Of a DNA stretch of 9,497 bases, positions 1-6,099 are shown one piece after another (the first letter of the stretch is position 1; each line of letters opens with the position of its first letter). The stretch covers positions 1 through 9,497 of the forward strand of contig DATDGU010000063.1 of NCBI GenBank assembly GCA_036521915.1, in the 5' to 3' direction. The notes under the pieces are model-generated. The model was given only the letters and a program-made list of their open reading frames with translations. It had not been told where the DNA came from and ran no database searches. Position numbers and translations under genes: made by a program. The stretch comes from PALSA-555 sp036521915. Lineage in GTDB: Bacteria > Actinomycetota > Acidimicrobiia > IMCC26256 > PALSA-555.

Positions 1-573
1 CGCGAGCTGGTCCCAGGGGAGCAGGTAGCCGGTGAAGGAGAGCAGCAGGGTCAGCGTCAGCAGGATGACGCCGATCACCCAGTTGAACTCCCGGGGCGCC
101 TTGTAGGCGCCGTGGTAGAAGACCCGGCACATGTGCAAGAAGACGGTGAGCACCATGAGGTGCGCCGCCCATCGGTGCATGTTGCGCACGAGCGACCCGA
201 ACGTCACCGCGGTCTCGAGCGTCTTGATGTCGTTCCACGACGTGGCGGTCGTCGGCCGGTAGAAGAACATCAAGAAGATGCCGGTGACGGTCAGCAGGAT
301 GAAGAGGAAGAAGGACAGGCCGCCGAGGCACAGCGTGTAGGAGACCTTCACCGCGTGCCGCTTCACCTTCACCGGGTGCAGGTGGTACAGCACGTTGTTC
401 ATCACGACGTAGGAGCGGTTCCGGGGGCTGTCCGTGTAGCCGCGCCGGTAGACCGAGCCCGGGCGGAAGATCGAGTTCCAGGCCTGCGAGCCGCGGAGCT
501 TCTCGTCCACCCGCTCCATGGCGGCCCCGACCTTCGGCCGGCCGTGTCCGTTGCTGCCGTTGCCGTTCGCCAC
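1..573 (-). CDS. qcrB: Cytochrome b (b6/QcrB type), N-terminal part, runs off the left edge
   Basis: Membrane subunit of a quinol-oxidising cytochrome b complex; the symbol is provisional. The visible 191 residues comprise a polar N-terminal extension (about 1-75), helix A (about 80-105), helix B (about 130-150) and part of helix C. Helix B has the bis-histidine pair H133 and H147, 14 apart as in all cytochromes b. It is followed by APREFNWVIGV and FTGYLLPWDQ, which are typical of cytochrome b6 and Bacillus QcrB. C82 in the LCLGG motif lies 51 residues before H133, the spacing of the cytochrome b6 cysteine (C35 to H86) that holds haem c_i. The second ligand pair, expected in helix D, lies outside the window. 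The GTG at 571-573 is chosen because GAGGAG sits 7 bases upstream. An internal ATG at 517-519 is possible but has no such site. It is the third gene of a leftward operon, 34 bases after the ferredoxin gene. Confidence 0.93.
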   Translation of the reverse strand, partial: MANGNGSNGHGRPKVGAAMERVDEKLRGSQAWNSIFRPGSVYRRGYTDSPRNRSYVVMNNVLYHLHPVKVKRHAVKVSYTLCLGGLSFFLFILLTVTGIFLMFFYRPTTATSWNDIKTLETAVTFGSLVRNMHRWAAHLMVLTVFLHMCRVFYHGAYKAPREFNWVIGVILLTLTLLLSFTGYLLPWDQLA

Positions 574-580
574 CAGGTGT

Positions 581-586
581 CTCCTC
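581..586 (-). promoter_or_regulatory. Ribosome binding site of the cytochrome b gene
   Basis: GAGGAG on the minus strand, 7 bases before the GTG codon at 573. It decides for the GTG start over the in-frame ATG 18 codons downstream. Confidence 0.7.
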
Positions 587-607
587 GCCGGTCGCCGTCG
601 CAGGCGC

Positions 608-1021
608 CTAGAACCGCACTCCGTACGAGTAGCCGTGCCGGTTGGTCCGCGTGTGCGTGTCGCCGTCCGCGGGGATCGTCCCGAGCTTGCCGAGGATGAT
701 CACGCCGGTGGGGCATCGGTCGACGCAGAGGGCGCAGCGGGTGCAGACGTCCTCGTCGACGATGAAGGCCACGTGGTCCTTCGGGTCCTCCCCCGGGCGG
801 TCGGTGCCGACCGCGTCGGCGATCGCGCTGACCGACACCATGTGGATGCACTTCCAGGGGCAGATGTCGACGCAGCCCTCGCAGAGGATGCACTCCTCCT
901 GGTCGATGTGGAGGAACTGCTTGGGCTTCACCGACTGGGTCAGGAAGGCGGGGTCGACCTCCTGCAGCTGGTAGTCGGTCACGAAGTCCGGCATGGGGGG
1001 ATTCGCATCGGTGCGCGCCAT
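608..1021 (-). CDS. Double-cluster [4Fe-4S] ferredoxin
   Basis: Soluble cytoplasmic electron carrier of 137 residues, probably holding two [4Fe-4S] cubanes. The two binding motifs are C44-x2-C47-x2-C50-x3-C54-P and C93-x2-C96-x2-C99-x3-C103-P, the classic bacterial 2[4Fe-4S] pattern. About 38 residues separate them, somewhat more than in the small clostridial ferredoxins, and the insert is rich in acidic residues. A ninth cysteine, C58, follows the first motif (CPWKC). The N-terminal 38 residues and the C-terminal tail (about 118-137, His/Tyr/Arg-rich) are outside the iron-sulfur core and could be docking surfaces. There is no signal peptide or membrane helix. The ATG at 1019-1021 has AGGAGG 5 bases upstream. 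The gene lies between a membrane protein gene (9-base gap) and cytochrome b, so it is likely the redox partner of that complex. The partner role is inference. Confidence 0.93.
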   Translation of the reverse strand: MARTDANPPMPDFVTDYQLQEVDPAFLTQSVKPKQFLHIDQEECILCEGCVDICPWKCIHMVSVSAIADAVGTDRPGEDPKDHVAFIVDEDVCTRCALCVDRCPTGVIILGKLGTIPADGDTHTRTNRHGYSYGVRF

Positions 1022-1026
1022 GGCAG

Positions 1027-1032
1027 CCTCCT
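1027..1032 (-). promoter_or_regulatory. Ribosome binding site of the ferredoxin gene
   Basis: Perfect AGGAGG on the minus strand, 5 bases before the ATG. It overlaps the TAG stop of the preceding membrane protein gene (1031-1033), so the two genes are probably translationally coupled. Confidence 0.75.
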
Positions 1033-1705
1033 AGCTTCGGACCCGGACGGGCCGCCCGAAACGAGACCGCTTCGCCGGCGCGCCCTCGGCGACGGCCGGC
1101 GCTTCCTTCACTTCATGACGCCGCTGCCACATCGACCACAGCTTCAGATCGAGGCCGACCGTCACGACGTAGATGAGGACGGCGACCGTGTCGCGCATCG
1201 ACGGGTAGTCGTAGTTGAACGGCCAGTGGAACGGCAGGAACAGCATCTGCTCGTGGCTCGTGAACACGAACTTCGTCGTGTCGCCCCAGTTCAGGTACGA
1301 GTTCGCGTAGTTGAGCCACTCGCTCGGGATGATCGCGAACCCCACGATGAACAGGGCGAACACGCCGATCGCCCCGGCGAAGCACTCGGCCCACGTCGCC
1401 GGCTCCTCGGGGTCGCTCTCCTTGCTCGACGCGACCATGAGCAGGCCGTGCCCGACGAGCGCGAGCGCGGCGAGCCACACGCACCACGTCTGATAGTTGG
1501 GGAGGGCTTTGGCCGCGAGGAGCCCGACGGCGACGATGATCGGGAACACGGCGTAGCCCACCGCGTTGGGGAACGGTCGCTTGATCAGCGGGCGCTTCAT
1601 CAGCGCCACCACGTACATCAAGCCGATGACCAGCGCGATGCAGCCCCAGATCAACCGGCCGGCCGGCCGGATCCACGGCAGCCAGTTCGGCAACAGGTTG
1701 GGCAT
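1031..1705 (-). CDS. Unrecognised five-helix membrane protein, first gene of the cytochrome b operon
   Basis: I do not recognise the family. The 224-residue protein has five hydrophobic segments, at about residues 16-36, 47-66, 73-92, 105-126 and 171-190. A loop of about 45 residues (127-170), rich in aromatic residues, Asn and His (H151, H160), joins helices 4 and 5. The C-terminal tail (191-224) is basic (KRSRFGRPVRVRS), which suggests it lies in the cytoplasm. No CxxCH haem motif, iron-sulfur motif or signal peptide is visible; H86 lies in helix 3. The ATG at 1703-1705 has GGAGGAA 9 bases upstream. Its place ahead of the ferredoxin and cytochrome b genes suggests a structural or quinone-site subunit of the same complex, but nothing in the sequence proves that. 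It lacks a PEW motif of the kind in cytochrome b6f subunit IV, so it is not an obvious PetD. Confidence 0.85.
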   Translation of the reverse strand: MPNLLPNWLPWIRPAGRLIWGCIALVIGLMYVVALMKRPLIKRPFPNAVGYAVFPIIVAVGLLAAKALPNYQTWCVWLAALALVGHGLLMVASSKESDPEEPATWAECFAGAIGVFALFIVGFAIIPSEWLNYANSYLNWGDTTKFVFTSHEQMLFLPFHWPFNYDYPSMRDTVAVLIYVVTVGLDLKLWSMWQRRHEVKEAPAVAEGAPAKRSRFGRPVRVRS

Positions 1706-1714
1706 GCCGCCGGG

Positions 1715-1721
1715 TTCCTCC
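1715..1721 (-). promoter_or_regulatory. Ribosome binding site of the five-helix membrane protein gene
   Basis: GGAGGAA on the minus strand, 9 bases before the ATG at 1705. It supports that start. Confidence 0.65.
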
Positions 1722-1769
1722 GCGCTGGTGGGCCCTCGAGACCAGGGCGCCAGCCCTTGTCCCGTACCG

Positions 1770-1796
1770 GTTTCCTACCACGGTAACTGCGGAAAC
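1770..1796. repeat. Nested inverted repeat, candidate operator
   Basis: Outer arms GTTTCC (1770-1775) and GGAAAC (1791-1796) enclose inner arms TACC (1776-1779) and GGTA (1782-1785). The inner palindrome overlaps the possible minus-strand -10 at 1780-1785. It could be a binding site for a regulator shared by the two divergent units. Function is inferred from position only. Confidence 0.4.
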
Positions 1797-1846
1797 GGCA
1801 TATCGGGCCGCACCCGGTGACGGCCCGACGGGGGGCCGATGGCACG

Positions 1847-3106
1847 ATGTCCGCGATGGGCGATCGCGACCAGTTCGACGTGCTGGTGGTCGGCGCGGGC
1901 CCCTCCGGGGCCGCCGCCGCGGCGTGGCTCGCCGACGCCGGCCACCGCGTGCTCGTCGTGGACCGGAAGGCCTTTCCCCGGGAGAAGACGTGCGGCGACG
2001 CGCTCACGCCGCGGGCCGTCCGCCAGCTCGAGGACCTCGGCCTCGCCGACGAGCTTGCCCCGCACCTCCGATTCGAAGGGCTGCGCTCGATCGCCCACGG
2101 CGTCACGATCGAGCTGCCCTGGCCCGACCATCCCGACTTCCCGCCCTACGGCTACGTCATCCGGCGCTGCGACCTCGACGGGCTCGTCGCCGACCGGGCG
2201 GTGAAGGCCGGGGCGACCCTGCGGACGGGCACCGAGGCGCTCGAGCCGGTCGTCGACGGCGGGCTCGTCCGCGGCGCGGTGCTGCGGGCGAAGGGCGGCA
2301 GCCCTGAGCCCGTCCGGGCCCGCTACGTCATCGTCGCCGACGGCGCCAACTCCCGCTTCGGGCGGGCGCTCGGCACCGCCCGCGACCGCACCTATCCGCT
2401 CGGCGTCGCCGCCCGGGGCTACTTCCAGAGCCCGTACCACGACGAGCCCTGGATCGAGAGCCACCTGGACCTGCGCGACCGCGCCGGGAACCACCTCCCC
2501 GGGTACGGGTGGGTGTTCCCCGTCGGGGACGGGACCGTGAACGTCGGCGTCGGGCTCCTCTCCACGTTCGCCGGCTGGAAAGAGGTGAACACCACCCACC
2601 TCTTCGAGGCGTTCTGCGAGACGGCGCCGGCCCGGTGGGGGATCGCCCCCGACACGGCGTGCGGCCCCCCCACGGGCGGCAAGCTGCCCACCGGCCTGTC
2701 GGTGTTCCCGAAGGTCGGGCCGACCTGGTGCACCGTCGGCGACGCGTCCGGCGGGGTGAACCCGTTCAACGGTGAGGGCATCTCGGTCGCGTACGAGACG
2801 GGCCGCCTCGCTGCCGACGCCATCGACGAGGCGCTGCGCGTCGGGGACGGCCTCGCGCTCGCGGGCTACCCGGCGCGTCTCGAGGAGCGCTACGGCCTCT
2901 ACTTCAAGGTGGCGCGGGTCTTCGTCCGCGCGATCGGGAACCCGGCCGTGATGCGCGAGCTCACCCGCGTGGGCTTCTACTCGCGCACGCTGATGGAGTG
3001 GGTGCTGCGGATCATGGCCAACCTGCTCCGGCCGGACGAGATCGGCCCCGCGGAGGCCGCGTACCGCCTCGTCGCACGCCTCGTCGCGCTCGGGCCCGAG
3101 CCGTAG
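1847..3106 (+). CDS. FAD-dependent geranylgeranyl reductase family protein, probable menaquinone side-chain reductase
   Basis: Flavoprotein that probably saturates one or more double bonds of a polyprenyl chain, most likely that of menaquinone (MenJ-like). Over 419 residues it shows the dinucleotide-binding GAGPSG (16-21) with the acidic D39 closing the Rossmann fold, the family motif TCGDALTPRA (from T48), PGYGWVFP (218-225), which matches the PxxYxWxFP-type substrate-site motif, and the second FAD motif GDASGGVNPFNGEG (298-311). There is no signal peptide; the hydrophobic C-terminal third may associate with the membrane. The ATG at 1847 is chosen because it is the first ATG in frame, with a G-run 11 bases upstream. 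GTG 1817 lacks a site, and ATG 1856 remains possible. It stands alone between a divergent cytochrome b operon and nuoA, a context that favours menaquinone over archaeal-type lipids or chlorophyll as substrate. The exact substrate is inference. Confidence 0.9.
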   Translation: MSAMGDRDQFDVLVVGAGPSGAAAAAWLADAGHRVLVVDRKAFPREKTCGDALTPRAVRQLEDLGLADELAPHLRFEGLRSIAHGVTIELPWPDHPDFPPYGYVIRRCDLDGLVADRAVKAGATLRTGTEALEPVVDGGLVRGAVLRAKGGSPEPVRARYVIVADGANSRFGRALGTARDRTYPLGVAARGYFQSPYHDEPWIESHLDLRDRAGNHLPGYGWVFPVGDGTVNVGVGLLSTFAGWKEVNTTHLFEAFCETAPARWGIAPDTACGPPTGGKLPTGLSVFPKVGPTWCTVGDASGGVNPFNGEGISVAYETGRLAADAIDEALRVGDGLALAGYPARLEERYGLYFKVARVFVRAIGNPAVMRELTRVGFYSRTLMEWVLRIMANLLRPDEIGPAEAAYRLVARLVALGPEP

Positions 3107-3114
3107 GCCGCACC

Positions 3115-3139
3115 GCGGCGGCCCGCGCCGGGCCGCCGC
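3115..3139 (+). terminator. Perfect GC hairpin after the FAD-reductase gene
   Basis: GCGGCGGCCC (3115-3124) and GGGCCGCCGC (3130-3139) form a perfect 10-bp all-G/C stem with a 5-base loop, beginning 9 bases after the stop codon. No U-run follows, as is common for GC-rich actinobacterial terminators. It probably separates this gene from the nuo operon, or attenuates read-through into nuoA. Confidence 0.6.
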
Positions 3140-3159
3140 TGGCGTCCTCGGTCTTGGGA

Positions 3160-3192
3160 GGGGTCGGATAGCCTGCGCGCGACAGCGACCCC
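3160..3192. repeat. Inverted repeat flanking the putative nuo -10 box
   Basis: GGGGTCG (3160-3166) and CGACCCC (3186-3192) are perfect 7-base inverted copies 19 bases apart, bracketing the putative -10 element and start point. This is operator-like geometry, or a small hairpin in the leader. In sequence this GC-rich a 7-base match can arise by chance. Confidence 0.3.
3169..3174 (+). promoter_or_regulatory. Putative -10 element of the nuo operon promoter
   Basis: TAGCCT fits the actinobacterial -10 pattern TAnnnT and would start transcription near 3181, giving a leader of about 30 bases before nuoA. The -35 position (about 3146-3151, CCTCGG) is weak. The hairpin just upstream argues that nuo has its own promoter in this 106-bp gap. 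Confidence 0.35.
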
Positions 3193-3201
3193 GGCGGCCG
3201 T

Positions 3202-3207
3202 GGAGGG
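3202..3207 (+). promoter_or_regulatory. Ribosome binding site of nuoA
   Basis: GGAGGG, 5 bases before the ATG at 3213; it fixes the start of the operon's first gene. Confidence 0.65.
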
Positions 3208-3212
3208 CCAGC

Positions 3213-3680
3213 ATGGTGCAGTACCTGCCGATCCTGGCGATGGTCCTGCTCGTCCTGATCTTCGTCGCCGCGTCGTTCACCGTTTCCGGCCTGCTCGGGC
3301 AGCGCAAGCGCCCGAACTCCGCGAAGGAGGCGATGTACGAGTGCGGCATCGTTCCCGAGAACGAGCCGGCTGAGCGGTTCCCCGTCCGCTTCTACGTCGT
3401 GGCGATGGCCTTCATCGTCCTCGACGTCGAGATCATCTTCTTGTATCCGTTCACGGTGCTGCTCAAGCCGCTCGCGACCTATGGCCTCGTGATCATGGGC
3501 GTGTTCCTGCTCGTCCTGTTGGTCCCGTTCGGCTACCTCCTCTCGACGGGCGCCGTCGACTGGGGACCTGCCCGCCACATCACCGGACGCCTCGAGGCGC
3601 GCCGCATCGTGCGCGTGTCGGGGACCCCGGGCCGCGATGGGCTCGACCCCGCCCAGCCCCGCGAAGAGGAAGCCGCCTAG
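3213..3680 (+). CDS. nuoA: NADH-quinone oxidoreductase subunit A
   Basis: Small membrane subunit of complex I (homologue of mitochondrial ND3), placed where the peripheral arm meets the membrane arm and contributing to the quinone cavity. The 155-residue protein has three membrane helices (about 4-26, 60-81 and 90-111). The TM1-TM2 loop carries the hallmark YECG (42-45), whose cysteine corresponds to the loop cysteine that marks the active/deactive states in ND3. Helix 2 has the family motif RFYVVAMAFIVLDVEIIFLYPF, shown here by its key acidic residues D71 and E73. The C-terminal tail beyond residue 112 is longer than in E. coli and is hydrophilic. First gene of the nuo operon; nuoB follows 4 bases after the stop. 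Confidence 0.97.
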   Translation: MVQYLPILAMVLLVLIFVAASFTVSGLLGQRKRPNSAKEAMYECGIVPENEPAERFPVRFYVVAMAFIVLDVEIIFLYPFTVLLKPLATYGLVIMGVFLLVLLVPFGYLLSTGAVDWGPARHITGRLEARRIVRVSGTPGRDGLDPAQPREEEAA

Positions 3681-3684
3681 CCCG

Positions 3685-4254
3685 ATGCCCTTGGATCAGC
3701 TGCCGCACAACTTTCTCACCGCGCGGCTCGAGGACCTCGTGCAGTGGGCGCGCGAGCGCTCCGTCTTCCCGGCCACGTTCGGGCTGGCGTGCTGCGCCAT
3801 CGAGCTCATGGCCACGGGCGCGGCGCACTACGACCTCGCGCGCTACGGGATGGAGGTGTTCCGCGCCAGCCCCCGTCAGGCCGACCTCATGATCGTCGCC
3901 GGCCGGGTGAGCCAGAAGATGGCCCCGGTGCTGCGCCAGGTGCACGACCAGATGGTCGACCCGAAGTGGGTCATCTCGATGGGCGTCTGCGCGAGCACCG
4001 GCGGGATGTTCAACAACTATGCGCTCGTGCAAGGCGTCGACCAGGTCGTGCCCGTCGACGTCTACGTGCCCGGCTGCCCGCCGGGCCCCGAGACCCTCTT
4101 CCACGGGATCCTCACGCTGCACCACCAGATCCGCACGGGCGACCTTCTCGCCCGCCGCGAGCGCTCCGGCGCCGGCGCCGGGATCCAGGTCGGCCAGCGC
4201 GACGGCACGCCGTCGCACGTGCAGCCGATCCCGGTCCGGCGGAAGTCGGCCTGA
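3685..4254 (+). CDS. nuoB: NADH-quinone oxidoreductase subunit B
   Basis: Complex I subunit that holds the terminal [4Fe-4S] cluster N2, which passes electrons to quinone. In 189 residues the four N2 ligands are visible: the tandem C36-C37 (FGLACCAIE), C102 (GVCAS) and C131 (VPGCPP). FRASPRQADLM (from F59) is the conserved loop that lines the quinone site with NuoD. The residue after the last CPP is glycine (CPPGPE), where bacterial sequences usually have arginine. The ATG at 3685 is used because the preceding 16 codons (from ATG 3637) overlap nuoA and do not resemble NuoB, whose family begins just ahead of the FLTARLEDLVQWAR segment. A GAGGA lies rather far upstream (14 bases), so translation may depend on coupling to nuoA, whose stop is 4 bases away. 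Confidence 0.97.
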   Translation: MPLDQLPHNFLTARLEDLVQWARERSVFPATFGLACCAIELMATGAAHYDLARYGMEVFRASPRQADLMIVAGRVSQKMAPVLRQVHDQMVDPKWVISMGVCASTGGMFNNYALVQGVDQVVPVDVYVPGCPPGPETLFHGILTLHHQIRTGDLLARRERSGAGAGIQVGQRDGTPSHVQPIPVRRKSA

Positions 4255-4261
4255 GGCCGCG

Positions 4262-4813
4262 ATGGCGGACGACACCGCGGACGGCGCCGCGGCCGCAGCC
4301 GAGCCACCGACCGACGAGATCGCCGCCGCCGTCGTCGATCGGTTCCCCGGCAGCGTCGCCGTCGACTCCCACGGCCAGCCCGTCGTCTACGTCGACCCGG
4401 GCGTGTGGCACGACGTCGCGGCGTTCCTGCGCGACGACCAACGCTTCACCCAGTGCGTCGACGTCAGCGCGGTCGACCACCTCGTCGACGCGGCCCGGGC
4501 CGAGATCCCCGGCGTCACGCTCGAGCGGTTCGAGGTCGTGGCGAACTTCCTGTCCCACCCACGGAACCGGCGGCTGCGGACCATCTGCGAGCTCGGCGAC
4601 GAGGCGCCCACCGTCGCCAGCCTCACCGACCTGTACCCCGGCCTGAACTTCGCGGAGCGCGAGGTCTACGACATGTTCGGGATCACCTTCGAGGGGCACC
4701 CCGACCTCGCCCGAATCCTCATGCCGGACGACTGGATCGGGTACCCGCTCCGCAAGGACGACGCGCCGGCACGGATCCCCGTCGTGTTCAAGGACGACCC
4801 GGCGCCCCGATGA
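4262..4813 (+). CDS. nuoC: NADH-quinone oxidoreductase subunit C
   Basis: Peripheral-arm subunit of complex I (30-kDa family), a structural partner of NuoD with no cofactor. It has 183 residues. An Ala/acid-rich N-terminal segment (1-20) is followed by the 30-kDa domain and its signature: EREVYDMFGI (122-131), FEGHPDL (133-139) and YPLRKD (151-156). The usual motif reads GHPLRKD, so H is replaced by Y here, a minor change. The ATG at 4262 has GAGG 5 bases upstream that overlaps the nuoB stop, and it is 7 bases after nuoB ends. It is a separate gene, not fused to nuoD as in E. coli. The last four bases ATGA are shared with the nuoD start. Confidence 0.96.
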   Translation: MADDTADGAAAAAEPPTDEIAAAVVDRFPGSVAVDSHGQPVVYVDPGVWHDVAAFLRDDQRFTQCVDVSAVDHLVDAARAEIPGVTLERFEVVANFLSHPRNRRLRTICELGDEAPTVASLTDLYPGLNFAEREVYDMFGITFEGHPDLARILMPDDWIGYPLRKDDAPARIPVVFKDDPAPR

Positions 4814-6099
4814 GCGAGCCGAAGGTCACCGACCAAGAAGAGCAGCGGCTCGAGGCCCAGACCGACGAGGGCGCGCAGGTGATGACGCCCGTCCGCGGCG
4901 AAGTGCTCGGCGGGGGCGTGCTGTGGCCCGAGACCGACGACACGATGATCCTGAACATGGGGCCTCAGCACCCGTCCACGCACGGTGTGCTGCGGATCAT
5001 GCTGGAGCTCGACGGCGAGACGATCGTGCGTTCGAAGCCGGTGATCGGCTACCTGCACACCGGCATGGAGAAGACGGGCGAGGAGCTCACCTACGTGCAG
5101 GGCGGCACGAACGTGACGCGCATGGACTACCTCTCACCGCTGTCGAACGAGCTCGTCTACTCGATGGCCGTCGAGCGACTCCTCGACATCGAGGTCCCAC
5201 CCCGGGCCGTGTGGATGCGGATGCTCCTCGTCGAGCTCAACCGGATGGCATCGCACCTGCTCTGGCAGGCGACGAACGGCTTGGACCTGGGCGCGACCTC
5301 AATGATGGTCTACGGCTGGCGCGACCGCGAGCTCACGTTGCGCTTCCTGGAGAAGATCACCGGGCTGCGCATGAACCACAACTTCATCCGCCCCGGGGGC
5401 CTCGCCGCCGACCTCCCCGACAACTGGCGCGAGGACCTCGACGAGATCTGCGTCACGGTCGAGCACGGCGTGCGCGAGTACGCCGACCTGCTCGCCCAGA
5501 ACCCCATCTGGCTCGAGCGGCTGGTCGGCGTGGGCCAGCTCACCACCGAGGAAGCGATCGCGCGGGGCATCACCGGGCCGATCCTGCGGTCCACCGGATT
5601 CCCGTGGGACCTGCGCAAGGCCCAGCCCTACCTCGCGTACGACGAGGTCGACTTCGACGTCATCTGCGGCGAGAACGGCGACTGCTACGACCGGTACATG
5701 GTCCGGCTCAACGAGATCCTCGAGTCGGTGAAGATCGTGCGGCAGTGCGCCGACCGGATGCCGGCCGGCGACTACCGAATCCAGGACCGCAAGGTGACCC
5801 CGCCGCCGCGCGCCCGCATCGACGAATCGATGGAGGCGCTGATCCACCACTTCAAGCTCTTCACCGAGGGGTTCCGCGTCCCGCCCGGCGAGACGTACGT
5901 CCCGATCGAGTCGCCGCGGGGCGAGATCGGCTGCTATCTCGTCTCCGACGGCACCGGCAAGCCGGTGCGGCTCCACATCCGAGGGCCGTCCTTTTACAAC
6001 CTGCAGGCCCTCGAGCCGATGGTCCGCGGCGCACTCGTGGCGGACGCCGTGGCGATCGTGTCGAGTGTGGACCCGATCCTGGGCGAGGCGGACCGCTGA
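4810..6099 (+). CDS. nuoD: NADH-quinone oxidoreductase subunit D
   Basis: 49-kDa subunit of complex I, related to the large subunit of NiFe hydrogenases, forming most of the quinone-reduction site with NuoB. In 429 residues the sequence shows GPQHPSTHGVLR (51-62), the 49-kDa signature LHTGMEKT (82-89) and RMDYL (104-108). H58 and Y107 match the Thermus Nqo4 H38 and Y87 that contact the quinone head group, with identical 49-residue spacing. The hydrogenase active-site cysteines are absent, as expected. The protein ends in SVDPILGEADR, close to the family's normal C-terminus, so the gene is complete. Residues 1-45 are a hydrophilic acidic extension. The start overlaps the nuoC stop (ATGA), and the stop overlaps the nuoE start (TGATG). 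Confidence 0.97.
   Translation: MSEPKVTDQEEQRLEAQTDEGAQVMTPVRGEVLGGGVLWPETDDTMILNMGPQHPSTHGVLRIMLELDGETIVRSKPVIGYLHTGMEKTGEELTYVQGGTNVTRMDYLSPLSNELVYSMAVERLLDIEVPPRAVWMRMLLVELNRMASHLLWQATNGLDLGATSMMVYGWRDRELTLRFLEKITGLRMNHNFIRPGGLAADLPDNWREDLDEICVTVEHGVREYADLLAQNPIWLERLVGVGQLTTEEAIARGITGPILRSTGFPWDLRKAQPYLAYDEVDFDVICGENGDCYDRYMVRLNEILESVKIVRQCADRMPAGDYRIQDRKVTPPPRARIDESMEALIHHFKLFTEGFRVPPGETYVPIESPRGEIGCYLVSDGTGKPVRLHIRGPSFYNLQALEPMVRGALVADAVAIVSSVDPILGEADR

Larger units (their letters stand above)
1706..1846. promoter_or_regulatory. Divergent intergenic region, presumably holding both promoters
   Basis: This 141-bp gap separates the leftward cytochrome b operon from the rightward FAD-reductase gene, so it should contain promoters for both. 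The least GC-rich part is about 1765-1805. On the minus strand TACCGT (1780-1785) fits the loose actinobacterial -10 pattern TAnnnT, but no convincing -35 is seen at 16-18 bases. On the plus strand no clear -10/-35 pair was found. The region is assigned by position, not by strong motifs. Confidence 0.45.

Noticed and set aside
1655..1670. Four tandem CCGG units
   Set aside because: They lie in frame within the membrane protein gene (encoding RPAGR) and are short; probably codon-use coincidence.
1725..1745. CTGGT/ACCAG inverted repeat upstream of the membrane protein gene
   Set aside because: Only five base pairs with an 11-base loop; expected by chance in this composition.
1817..1846. GTG start ten codons upstream for the FAD reductase
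   Set aside because: It has no ribosome site, and the extra residues precede the usual short N-terminus before the GxGxxG motif.
1775..3349. Minus-strand open frame of 524 codons opposite the FAD-reductase gene
   Set aside because: It is an antisense shadow of a GC-rich gene with clear motifs on the plus strand. Its protein is Arg/Gly/Ala/Val-rich low complexity with no domain.
3637..3684. Longer nuoB start at 3637
   Set aside because: The extra 16 residues (Pro/Lys-rich) overlap nuoA and do not resemble NuoB; ATG 3685 fits the family.
4066..4098. NuoB has CPPGPE instead of the usual bacterial CPPRPE
   Set aside because: The position is not strictly conserved (mammalian NDUFS7 has threonine there), so it is not strong evidence of altered function.
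4405..4809. Upstream extension of the nuoD frame
   Set aside because: It covers nuoC out of frame and is Arg-rich. NuoD homology and the ATGA overlap place the start at 4810.
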